A stretch of DNA of 64,000 bases, taken from positions 310,001 through 374,000 of the forward strand of contig BFBT01000002.1 of the NCBI GenBank assembly GCA_003112755.1. Reading direction: 5' to 3'. Source of the DNA: Lawsonibacter asaccharolyticus (GTDB taxonomy: Bacteria; Bacillota; Clostridia; Oscillospirales; Oscillospiraceae). Position 1 is the stretch's first letter; every line of letters begins with the position of its first letter. Below the pieces are notes generated by a model, which saw only the letters and a program-made list of their open reading frames with translations, made no database searches and was not told the DNA's origin. Of the stretch, positions 56,625 to 63,784 are shown one piece after another. Position numbers and translations under genes: made by a program.

Positions 56625-57548
56625 AAAGGAGATGTCAGGCGGGATATGCGTGCGAAAATCGGCGCGGGTGAGTGACAGGGAACGGGCATCCAACCGCTTT
56701 TTCTTCGCCCCATTGCTGCGCTCGATGAGTTCCAGAAGCCGCTTTCCATCGATCATCTGGATTCCCTGTTCTTTCCCGTATGCGGCTGCAGGAGCCGAAA
56801 AAGAACTTGTTGTTACAAACCACATCTGGCTGGCCCTCATTGAGGAGTTGGCTCCTACCAGCTTCTGCAGAGCCGGCCGCCCGATCTTGTGGTTCGCAGC
56901 ATAACACTTGCACTCCATGATGGCTGTCTCTCCATCCCTGGAGAGCAGGATGTCATACCCGCCATCGTTGGCAGGAGGAGTCACTTCAGCCTTGTACCCG
57001 AGCTGCCGGAAAATGTCGGCGCAGAAGTGCTCGAATCCAGCAGGAGACTCCTCATAGCGAGAGACGATTTCAAAGACAGAGTTTGCCTCGGTCTGACTGA
57101 GCTGCTTCGACAGCGTCGCTTTCTTTTCCAACTCTTCCTTGCAGAGGCTGATACGCTGTCCCTTCTTGCGCATTTGCTGCACCAGACAGTACATCTCCCA
57201 GGGATCATGGCCCTCGATTTTCCAATGAGAAAACATCAAAGTACTGAGTGGGCGGATGATGTTATTGTTAGACAGCCTGCGGTCCCTGGTCCCATCAGCC
57301 TTGGGACGCTCCCAATACGGATACTTCAGCCAAAAATGTCCAGACGAAAGTTCGTCGTCGGATTTTTGCACGACAAATCCAGATGGAAGATCAACTCCGA
57401 CCTCTTGCGCGAACTCCTTGGCCCATCTCTTTTGGCGAAGAATCTTTCTGGGGTTCCATGTGCCAAACAGCACATATAGCATAAACCCACCCATCCCGAG
57501 GAGGAACATGAGTAGCCCCATCAGAAAAAATATAGTAATAGCATCCAA
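56622..57548 (-). CDS. Membrane-anchored Mrr-like restriction endonuclease
   Basis: 308 residues. An N-terminal membrane segment (FFLMGLLMFLLGMGGFMLYV) is followed by a charged region and, from about residue 165, an Mrr_cat domain: GFEHFCADIFRQLGYKAEVT, DGGYDILLSRDGETAIMECK (catalytic D and ExK) and LVGANSSMRASQMWFVTTSS. Mrr-type enzymes cleave modified or foreign DNA. The membrane anchor suggests action at a DNA entry site, as an anti-phage or exclusion factor. The ATG at 57548 has GGAG upstream. Confidence 0.85.
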   Translation of the reverse strand: MDAITIFFLMGLLMFLLGMGGFMLYVLFGTWNPRKILRQKRWAKEFAQEVGVDLPSGFVVQKSDDELSSGHFWLKYPYWERPKADGTRDRRLSNNNIIRPLSTLMFSHWKIEGHDPWEMYCLVQQMRKKGQRISLCKEELEKKATLSKQLSQTEANSVFEIVSRYEESPAGFEHFCADIFRQLGYKAEVTPPANDGGYDILLSRDGETAIMECKCYAANHKIGRPALQKLVGANSSMRASQMWFVTTSSFSAPAAAYGKEQGIQMIDGKRLLELIERSNGAKKKRLDARSLSLTRADFRTHIPPDISF

Positions 57549-57574
57549 AATCCCATCTCCTTTCTATGTCCCCT

Positions 57575-57604
57575 ATCCTATGCAAACCTGCGGATTGGGA
57601 TTTC
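57575..57604 (-). promoter_or_regulatory. Replicon-type promoter of the Mrr-like gene
   Basis: Minus strand: GAAATCC, 13 bases, TGCATAGGAT. Confidence 0.55.
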
Positions 57605-57617
57605 CTGTTATATGGAG

Positions 57618-57641
57618 AAGGGCCGGCTCTGGGCCGGCCCT
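57618..57641 (-). terminator. Hairpin after the 294-residue gene
   Basis: AGGGCCGGC and GCCGGCCCT pair around CCAGA; only a CTTCTCC follows on the minus strand, so termination may be weak. Confidence 0.6.
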
Positions 57642-57654
57642 GTATTGGCTGGAA

Positions 57655-58539
57655 TCAGATCACCATGGTTCCGCCCTTCATCTCATGTTGGAAAGTCTCC
57701 GGGGCCCGGACTCGATACTTCCGGTTCTTCATCCCATCGATATCCCGTTTGGCAGCACTGAGGGAATCAGGCGTTACACTGGAAAGCAGCTTCCCCAAGA
57801 TGTGGGCTACAAGATCGGTATCTTTGATGGCGCGGCGCTTCAGACGCAGCTCCTGCAGCCGGCGGAAACTCTTGTAGCCAACTGCCGCATTGGCATTGGC
57901 AAACTCGACAAAGTGCATCTCATCCGCGATCTCCCTTTCCACACGGGCAAGCGCCGAACAAAGGTCTGGAACACGCACTGTCTTCAGCTCAATGTACCGT
58001 TCAAGGACGGCCAGCAGGTCATCGGACAAAGCCACACTGTCGTTGCCCTTTGTGGTGTCGCAGCCCGGCTCCGTGGTGGCCTCCAACAGGGTCGCCATCG
58101 CAGGCGTGGCGCCAGGCTGAGGCTCACTGGGAGGCTGATTTGCTGCAGCTGCCTGTTCTGTGCTTGGCTTGGTTGCACCAGCCGTTCCCTTATCAGGGGC
58201 TTTATTGGCCCAAGCCGGGAGCGAATACCGCATCAAGATCTCTTTCGGGAGCGGCTCCGAATAGCTGGGGCCGGAAGGTGGCAGCTCGACAGGGACAAAC
58301 CCGAGACCGGAAACAAACCTAACCTGAAGAGCCTCCTCGATAAACTCTTGAGCCCGAATCGTGGATCCGTGTTTGACCGTACTCGGGAGTGAAGACTGGA
58401 CTGTCTGTGCAGTCTTGCTGTCCGGAAACACATAGATGGGGCATTTCCCCTCCGCCAGCTCCTTGTGACTCAGCCATTTTTCCGGGCCAAGCACCAGGAA
58501 TGGGGATGTTCTGCAAATGAAATAGTGAGTGCTTGCCAT
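57655..58539 (-). CDS. Unknown protein, 294 residues
   Basis: Fifteen bases behind the 216-residue gene, with GGAGGTG before ATG 58539. N-terminal domain (about 1-90) of mixed strands with an ICRTSPFLVLGPEKW start; a Pro/Ala/Thr/Gln linker (about 110-155); a helical C-terminal domain (LLAVLERYIELKTVRVPDLC ... SLSAAKRDIDGMKNRKYRV). No family recognised. Confidence 0.72.
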   Translation of the reverse strand: MASTHYFICRTSPFLVLGPEKWLSHKELAEGKCPIYVFPDSKTAQTVQSSLPSTVKHGSTIRAQEFIEEALQVRFVSGLGFVPVELPPSGPSYSEPLPKEILMRYSLPAWANKAPDKGTAGATKPSTEQAAAANQPPSEPQPGATPAMATLLEATTEPGCDTTKGNDSVALSDDLLAVLERYIELKTVRVPDLCSALARVEREIADEMHFVEFANANAAVGYKSFRRLQELRLKRRAIKDTDLVAHILGKLLSSVTPDSLSAAKRDIDGMKNRKYRVRAPETFQHEMKGGTMVI

Positions 58540-58554
58540 TTTTTAGTTCACCTC

Positions 58555-59205
58555 CTAAATTTGACGGCCCAGCCATGTCCCCTGCAGTTCCTCAGGTCCA
58601 TCGCCCACCGGGACGATGAAATTACCGGCGGCAATCGACTCCAGAATACTGGTATCGACCCGGACATACACTGGCTTCCGATCTCCATCTGTTTTATAGA
58701 AGATGGAGATCCCTGGGTCGGCCGTTTTGAACGCTCCCGGCATATTACTCTGGCGGAGCATCTCATCCCGGTCGGCCAGCATGGCCCGGTTGAACCCCCG
58801 CCGACTCAGCTCCTGCAGCAGCCGTGCTTTGGCTACCAGCAGCGCTTTCAGCTTGGTGGGCGGTTCGCCCTCCTCCCCGATTGGAAAATAGAGGAGGAAG
58901 AAATGTACCGGACTGTCCAACAGCCATCCAGAATCCACAAACCCATGGTTCATGAAGGAGAGTTCCAAGCTGAAGTACTGGCAGTTCTTTGCGTAACCGG
59001 GATATTCGGCTATATAGGTCGTATAGGGACCTTCCTGCAGAACTACATCGATGCCGCGGCTCCGGGAACTGTTCAACATGCGGGTGAAGGATAGTGGATA
59101 GGGCTCCTGGATTGCCGATTCCAGGGGTGCGTACAGGTTTGCGTCCAGGTCAGACGCATAGCTGACATAGGGACGGGCGAGAGGTTGGTATTGTGTTGTG
59201 TTCAT
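58555..59205 (-). CDS. Unknown protein, 216 residues
   Basis: ATG 59205 follows GGGAGGTG. Starts NTTQYQPLARPYVSYASDLD; a Tyr/Phe/Leu-rich strand region (FSLELSFMNHGFVDSGWLLD; VHFFLLYFPIGEEGE), a basic helix (LKALLVAKARLLQELSRRGF), then a small C-terminal domain. No signal peptide or catalytic motif. First gene of a two-gene leftward operon. Confidence 0.72.
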   Translation of the reverse strand: MNTTQYQPLARPYVSYASDLDANLYAPLESAIQEPYPLSFTRMLNSSRSRGIDVVLQEGPYTTYIAEYPGYAKNCQYFSLELSFMNHGFVDSGWLLDSPVHFFLLYFPIGEEGEPPTKLKALLVAKARLLQELSRRGFNRAMLADRDEMLRQSNMPGAFKTADPGISIFYKTDGDRKPVYVRVDTSILESIAAGNFIVPVGDGPEELQGTWLGRQI

Positions 59206-59251
59206 GATTTTGAATTCACCTCCCTCTGCCCTTCTGGGCCTTTTCACTTAT

Positions 59252-59281
59252 ATTATATGCAGAAGTGCGTATTCGTATTTT
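59252..59281 (-). promoter_or_regulatory. Replicon-type promoter
   Basis: Minus strand: AAAATAC, 13 bases, TGCATATAAT. Confidence 0.75.
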
Positions 59282-59307
59282 TGGCAGGAATATGGCGAGA
59301 TTTGAGG

Positions 59308-59548
59308 CCTTTTTTAGCGAAGAAATGTAGCGGAGGATATCTTCCTTGCCCATGGATTTGTCGTGGGCAGGCTCCGTTCCGGAGCCTATGTGTGGTCCGT
59401 GAGACCTGCTTGTTCGCCGCGATACGGAGTTAGCCGTAGTACAAAACGCCGGAACCTCACGGACCAGACATGGGTTCCTGGTGAAGAAGCCGGCCGTGGC
59501 GAGCGCCAAAACAAACCTTCCTCGTTGCATTTCTCCGGTAAAAAAGAC
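59308..59548 (+). repeat. Boundary palindrome family, copy 12 (complete)
   Basis: Left end CTTTTTTAGCGAAGAAATG, right end CATTTCTCCGGTAAAAAAGA. GGTCCGTGAG at 59394-59403 faces CTCACGGACC at 59456-59465. Inner hairpin GGCTCCGTTCCGGAGCC lies at 59370-59386. It separates divergent promoters at 59252 and 59561. Confidence 0.88.
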
Positions 59549-59560
59549 TCGCTCCCCACC

Positions 59561-59590
59561 AATATAGAATTAAAGCCCCCTGCATATCAT
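59561..59590 (+). promoter_or_regulatory. Replicon-type promoter
   Basis: AATATAG, 13 bases, TGCATATCAT. Confidence 0.6.
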
Positions 59591-59644
59591 CCAAGCAGAA
59601 CCCGATTAAGGAGAAAACCAAACCAAAAGGAGGGATACATACTG

Positions 59645-60409
59645 ATGGTTGAAAAACTAAAATTCGGGAGCCTGTACATGGACGGCCAGCCCAAGGAGGT
59701 TGGCGGCTGGTATCCCAGCAACGAGCCGGCCCTCAGGCTGGGCAACACAGTCCCTGGCAAAGAGATTACATGGATCAAGTCAGGCGACATCTACATTGCC
59801 GAACAGTGCCTGATCAGCTTTATCAGCTTCAACAACATAGCCCGCTGGGGATACACGGAGCCGGTAAAGATGAACATCGACGGGCGTCTGGCCACCATCC
59901 GGCTGCTCAATGTAGGTGAGTGGAAAGGTGCCCCCAATGAATGGGACGACGCCCTGAACAGGGTCGGTGATGAGCGAAGCCTCTGGAACGGTGGAAAGAA
60001 GGACGAATGGGATTCTGGACTTGCTTTCTTTGGAGCGAAGAAAAGTAAATCCTCTCCCCTCATCGTTCGCGGCGAATACGGCCAGCCCCGGAGTTTCCAT
60101 GTAGTTGGCCGCGGGTTTCTGATCTCTGGTCCCGATGATGCATCACCCAGTATTGGCTGGCGGCCGGCGCTGGAGTTCCGAGTCGATAGGGATGCCGTCC
60201 CTGGCGACCAGCTCTGTATCAAGCTAAGGCACAGCTGGGTGCGCGGCGTTCTGCTGGAGAAGACTAACTATGACCTGATCTTAAAAGCCATCCCGGAGAC
60301 CCCATTTGGACTGCTGAAAGCAGAGGGCTGTCTTCTGCTCGATCATGAGAAGGGCCTTGCGGCTGTAGAGAGACAGGCTATCATGGATATTCAAATTGAG
60401 GAGGAATAA
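59645..60409 (+). CDS. YDLVL paralogous family protein, 254 residues
   Basis: ATG 59645 follows AAAAGGAGGG. The family layout is clear: KFGSLYMDG start (compare LGSIYV and FGSFWAG of the paralogs), ISFNNIARWGYTEPVKMNID in the core, NEWDDALNRVGDERSLW, the bridge SIGWRPALEFRVDRD (about residue 177) and the C-terminal GVLLEKTNYDLILKAIP module ending AAVERQAIMD. This copy lies 44 kb from the next paralog, so the family is spread over the replicon rather than a local tandem array. Followed after 2 bases by an unknown gene. Confidence 0.75.
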   Translation: MVEKLKFGSLYMDGQPKEVGGWYPSNEPALRLGNTVPGKEITWIKSGDIYIAEQCLISFISFNNIARWGYTEPVKMNIDGRLATIRLLNVGEWKGAPNEWDDALNRVGDERSLWNGGKKDEWDSGLAFFGAKKSKSSPLIVRGEYGQPRSFHVVGRGFLISGPDDASPSIGWRPALEFRVDRDAVPGDQLCIKLRHSWVRGVLLEKTNYDLILKAIPETPFGLLKAEGCLLLDHEKGLAAVERQAIMDIQIEEE

Positions 60410-60411
60410 CA

Positions 60412-61773
60412 ATGGAGAAAACAAACGCTGAAATCGTCATTCTGGCGATGCTTCTGAAGGACATTAACATCAAAGCCGGCACCAGGAAAGCTGACTGTCG
60501 GCCGGTCATCGAAAAGCTGGATGAGCACATTGACGCCTTCGTGAAGGCGGCCGTGGAAGAGGGATATGCCGAATCTGAGGAGAGCCATCTCCCTGAGGTA
60601 TTCCCCAGGGCTGACATACGGACGGCCGAGTTTGAGGAGGATATCCGGCGCCGGGCCGAATACCCGGAGTCGCTGTTCCCTATGGCCACCGACATCCTCT
60701 GCCGGCGAGTCGAGGATTGGTTCCGTAGAGAGCTGCTGTTTTATGTCTCTGACATTGAACTGGCCTATGGGCTGAAGGTGGAGGTCTCCGGCCTGCTCAC
60801 CAGCAGCTTCTCCAGCGACTCGATGGCCCCCGTTTCCAAACAGGAGGCCTACATCGAGAAGGTTCAGCAGCTGCAACAGGACGGATGGACATTCCAGGCC
60901 AACCACGGCAGTATGGAACTCGTGGACTGTCCCACCAACCATGTGAAGATCCAGCAGATCGTCAGCAACCTGAACGGCCGCCTGTATGAGGTGCTGTTGC
61001 AGGGAGACCGCATCCGGAAGTTCTCATTCCGCATTCCAAGCGACCAGTGCCGACAGCTATTCTATCAGCTGTCCGGAGAGGCCCCGGAGAGAAAGAAGCC
61101 GGAGAGCAAGCTGGTCACTAAGGACGATGAGGCCGTCATCCAGAAGGCTGTGAAGGATATCCAATTTGCCCTGTCCAGCATCAACATCATGGATGACCGA
61201 AGTATTATCCTCTCGCTGCTGCGGAGCTACACGGAGACGATCGAAACTATCCTCGGGTTCAACGACCTGAGATGCTTCAATATCGTCAAGACCCGCCATG
61301 CTGAGGAGGCCCGCAAAAATTGCAGTCTCCGGGAGCGGCAGGATAAGATGAGCGAGGCGGCTCTGGAGGGTCTGGATATGTGGGACGCCTACGAGAAGAT
61401 CGAAACCGGCCTGCAGAAGGTATTCTATACGCTGGGCATGCGAGTCTCCGACCTGCGGGCGTCCAGCTATGCGACTACCCGGTTCTCCGCTATGCCGCGT
61501 ACCTACTATAAGGAGTGTGCATTGCGGGAGGATTTGGAGTTTCTGCCCGAGCCCGGCGACCGGTCCGTGTATCTGATCAACACCCCGGAGAATATTTTGA
61601 ACCTGCAGAACGCTCTGTGGGAGACGATGCCTGGGGCCAAGATCGAGAAAATTGAGAGTGCCATGCGCGGCCATGGGCAGGCCGTGAAGAAAATCGACTT
61701 CACCATCAGCCCGGCCGACATCGCTAAGCTCCTGGAGAAAACCAAAGACTTGGAGGAAGCTCCTGATTTTTAA
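60412..61773 (+). CDS. Unknown protein, 453 residues
   Basis: Starts 2 bases after the upstream stop, GAGGAGG before ATG 60412. Mostly helical, in three parts: about 1-130 (ILAMLLKDINIKAGTRKADC ... DWFRRELLFYVSDIELAYGL), about 145-225 with strands (GWTFQANHGSMELVDCPTNH ... LYEVLLQGDRIRKFSFRI), and about 235-450. There is no signal, membrane segment or nucleotide-binding motif. No family recognised. Ends at a strong terminator. Confidence 0.75.
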   Translation: MEKTNAEIVILAMLLKDINIKAGTRKADCRPVIEKLDEHIDAFVKAAVEEGYAESEESHLPEVFPRADIRTAEFEEDIRRRAEYPESLFPMATDILCRRVEDWFRRELLFYVSDIELAYGLKVEVSGLLTSSFSSDSMAPVSKQEAYIEKVQQLQQDGWTFQANHGSMELVDCPTNHVKIQQIVSNLNGRLYEVLLQGDRIRKFSFRIPSDQCRQLFYQLSGEAPERKKPESKLVTKDDEAVIQKAVKDIQFALSSINIMDDRSIILSLLRSYTETIETILGFNDLRCFNIVKTRHAEEARKNCSLRERQDKMSEAALEGLDMWDAYEKIETGLQKVFYTLGMRVSDLRASSYATTRFSAMPRTYYKECALREDLEFLPEPGDRSVYLINTPENILNLQNALWETMPGAKIEKIESAMRGHGQAVKKIDFTISPADIAKLLEKTKDLEEAPDF

Positions 61774-61781
61774 GCAAAACG

Positions 61782-61810
61782 ACAAGGGCCTGGCATTTCG
61801 CCAGGCCCTC
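61782..61810 (+). terminator. Intrinsic terminator
   Basis: AGGGCCTGGC, loop ATTTC, GCCAGGCCCT, then CGTTGTTG. Confidence 0.75.
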
Positions 61811-61812
61811 GT

Positions 61813-62013
61813 TGTTGTCAACTGCCCCGACATATACATTGCCGGAACTTTGTTTGTACAAACAGTGGAGCTATTCCGGCGTTGCTCCAAGCAATTTACC
61901 ATCTCCCTCCACTGGCGGCCCTGAACGCCATACATAGGGTCCAGAAGGGGCCCCGTGTGGAGAGTGATTCCGGCAAACAGAAATTTCCCTGCCGCATTTC
62001 TTCGTTAAAAAAA
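61813..62013 (+). repeat. Boundary palindrome family, copy 13 (core and right arm)
   Basis: The core is a perfect palindrome TGTTTGTACAAACA (61851-61864). The right arm has TAGGGTCC and GGGGCCCC motifs and ends ATTTCTTCGTTAAAAAAAG at 62013. The left end is unrecognisable. Confidence 0.65.
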
Positions 62014-62064
62014 GGCCCGACAACCGCACATCTCTCCGTGGCAAGATAATGTGCCGTCGTCCGC

Positions 62065-62094
62065 AGAATGGATGCCGGCTAATCTGCATAAGAT
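62065..62094 (+). promoter_or_regulatory. Replicon-type promoter
   Basis: AGAATGG, 13 bases, TGCATAAGAT. Confidence 0.65.
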
Positions 62095-62142
62095 TGTTTC
62101 AGCAACCCCACTTTGGAGAAATCAAGGAAGGAGAATACATAC

Positions 62143-62355
62143 ATGCGCTGGCTTGAGAACCTAATAGGCCTTTATCTGGGCCACGCCGTCATTCTGGAGG
62201 TTTGGCAATGGATGGAGGTCCAAATGTACGGTGAAGTCCAGGTGCGGGATGTGGATACCGTCGTTACGCTGCTTTACCTGGCGTTCGTGATGATTGCCTA
62301 TTGGAAGGGCCGTTGCGATGGTCACAATGACAAGGAGGAAAGCAAACATCAATAA
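62143..62355 (+). CDS. Small membrane protein, 70 residues, 3' end altered by an ISC-type insertion
   Basis: ATG 62143 follows AAGGAAGGAG. One clear hydrophobic segment (VVTLLYLAFVMIAYW, about 43-57) and a shorter one near the N-terminus (LIGLYLGHAVILEVW). The last codons and the stop (CAATAA) lie in the left end of the IscB-type element at 62348, so the original C-terminus may have been longer. Confidence 0.65.
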   Translation: MRWLENLIGLYLGHAVILEVWQWMEVQMYGEVQVRDVDTVVTLLYLAFVMIAYWKGRCDGHNDKEESKHQ

Positions 62356-62559
62356 CCCACCGCCTATAGAGGCGGGGGTTTGCCGGAAGGCAGACTCTGA
62401 TTGATTACCCTTGGCGGCCCTGGTAAGTCTACGGATACTACCGGGAGCCCGCTCCGTTACTTAATTGCTTGATTTTTAAGGATATTTTAATTACAGAAGG
62501 GAGGAATGGGGCGATTCCTCTCCCACCTACAGAGGTGGGAGTATCCTCGCCCCGATTTT
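62348..62559 (+). mobile_element. Internally deleted IscB-type element (about 210 bp)
   Basis: 62348-62459 is identical to the left end and 5' guide-RNA region at 48628-48739. After a short AT-rich spacer comes a nested hairpin, GGGGCGA/TCGCCCC (62508-62553) enclosing CTCCCACCT-ACAG-AGGTGGGAG, whose stem-loop resembles the left-end hairpin and probably is the right end. No iscB remains. This is the form of a non-autonomous, palindrome-ended derivative. The right-end assignment is inferred. Confidence 0.7.
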
Positions 62560-62560
62560 G

Positions 62561-62875
62561 ATGAAAATTGAGGCCGTTAAGAAAGGCGATCTGCTGATCA
62601 GCTACCTGGCCGCGAACTATGAAGGCCGTGATACGCTGGTCATCGAGACTGAGAGCCCCTGCTCCAAGCAGGAGTTCATCGCCCTGATGAGGGAGTTGGA
62701 CAATATGGGAGTTCTGCCACCTAAGAATTTGCGGACACCTGGCGCCACCATCATCATCGAGATGCCCTGGAGCAGCGCCTGCAAGCTGGTGACCAAGTAT
62801 CACAATGGGAGCATCTCCCTGGCCGCTTACCGCGGTGGGAAGCTGATCTCTGAAACGCCCGATGGCAACAAGTAA
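62561..62875 (+). CDS. Unknown protein, 104 residues
   Basis: ATG 62561 lies at the end of the element, without a ribosome site; a TTG just before it is no better. The gene probably lost its original leader and perhaps some N-terminal codons to the insertion. The product is small and mixed alpha/beta (KKGDLLISYLAANYEGRDTL; TIIIEMPWSSACKLVTKYHN). The next gene follows after 13 bases with a good ribosome site. Confidence 0.6.
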   Translation: MKIEAVKKGDLLISYLAANYEGRDTLVIETESPCSKQEFIALMRELDNMGVLPPKNLRTPGATIIIEMPWSSACKLVTKYHNGSISLAAYRGGKLISETPDGNK

Positions 62876-62888
62876 GGAGGAGAAAAAT

Positions 62889-63266
62889 ATGTATAACAAG
62901 CAGGATTTGGAGAAGCTCAAAGGGAATCTGAAGAAGATCGAGGAGTTCTGCAGGCAGAACTATATCCCCCGCATTCCTAACCGGGAGGACCGCATTTCTG
63001 TCAACTTTGGACTCATGGAGTCCTACCCTGGGCAGTGGGGCCGGAAGCCGAGGTTCTCTTTTGGCATGGATGGCCGGGGCAATATCTGGTTTCGCATCGG
63101 CGACCTGTTCCTGCATTTCGACGAGGACAGGGAGCCCAGCGTCTACAAGAACAATATCTATGGTGAGGACCTGCTCCTGAATTGGAGAAAGGTCAAGGGA
63201 CTCATCGAGTCCGAGCTTATCATTCTGACTGAGAAGAGGGAACTCCTCGAAAAGTTCGAAGTCTAA
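62889..63266 (+). CDS. Unknown protein, 125 residues
   Basis: ATG 62889 follows AAGGAGGAG. A basic N-terminal helix (LEKLKGNLKKIEEFCRQNYI) and a strand-rich middle (FSFGMDGRGNIWFRIGDLFL) followed by an acidic helix (GLIESELIILTEKRELLEKF). No family. Part of a rightward operon leading to dCMP deaminase. Confidence 0.7.
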   Translation: MYNKQDLEKLKGNLKKIEEFCRQNYIPRIPNREDRISVNFGLMESYPGQWGRKPRFSFGMDGRGNIWFRIGDLFLHFDEDREPSVYKNNIYGEDLLLNWRKVKGLIESELIILTEKRELLEKFEV

Positions 63267-63284
63267 AAAACAGGAGGAATTACC

Positions 63285-63770
63285 ATGAAGAATTATGAGA
63301 AAATTGCCGATTTTTGCAATGAGGACCCTGTCCTCTTCCGGCAGGCCTTCGTGGCTTTTGCTGGGCTCGGCGCCGTGAAGATGAAACATCTCACCCCGGC
63401 CATGTTTGATGACAAGAACGATCTCTCAGATGAGGACATCGAGAAAGTCGTGGAGATGGCCAAGCTGATGGCTGAGCTGTCTTCGGACGCCCTGTTCGCC
63501 ATCATCCAGCGCAATCTGCCTGCCGTCGAGGGTGACGACAAGGAGGTTCCCTTCCTCCATGAGTTCGGCGATGAGGACGACATCTGCCCTTGCTGCGGTG
63601 CTGAAATCAAGTACTGCGGCGAGCATGATCCGGACGATTCCGGGTATACCATCGACTGGGAGTGTCCCGAGTGCGGCGCCACCGGTAAGGCAGGCTACAC
63701 GGCTGTGTTCGACCGCCACTACAAGGTGCGAGATGCCATTGGACATGATGTCCCTGGGCGTGACCATTAA
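63285..63770 (+). CDS. Unknown protein with C-terminal zinc ribbon, 161 residues
   Basis: GGAGGAA precedes ATG 63285. Helical N-terminal 85 residues, then a zinc ribbon: ICPCCGAEIKYCG and WECPECGATGKAGY give CxxC...CxxC spacing typical of one bound zinc. It may bind DNA or RNA. Located between small unknowns and dCMP deaminase. Confidence 0.75.
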   Translation: MKNYEKIADFCNEDPVLFRQAFVAFAGLGAVKMKHLTPAMFDDKNDLSDEDIEKVVEMAKLMAELSSDALFAIIQRNLPAVEGDDKEVPFLHEFGDEDDICPCCGAEIKYCGEHDPDDSGYTIDWECPECGATGKAGYTAVFDRHYKVRDAIGHDVPGRDH

Positions 63771-63784
63771 GGAGGGCTGGGCCA

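Noticed and set aside
29091..61828. Shared 15-mer GTCAACTGCCCCGAC at 29091 and 61817
   Set aside because: One or two such matches are expected by chance in 64 kb and the flanks differ.
2005..62013. Recurring peptides such as HISSLKKT and PHFFVKKD in many short ORFs
   Set aside because: They are translations of the palindrome end TTTTTTAACGAAGAAATG in different frames, not a protein family.
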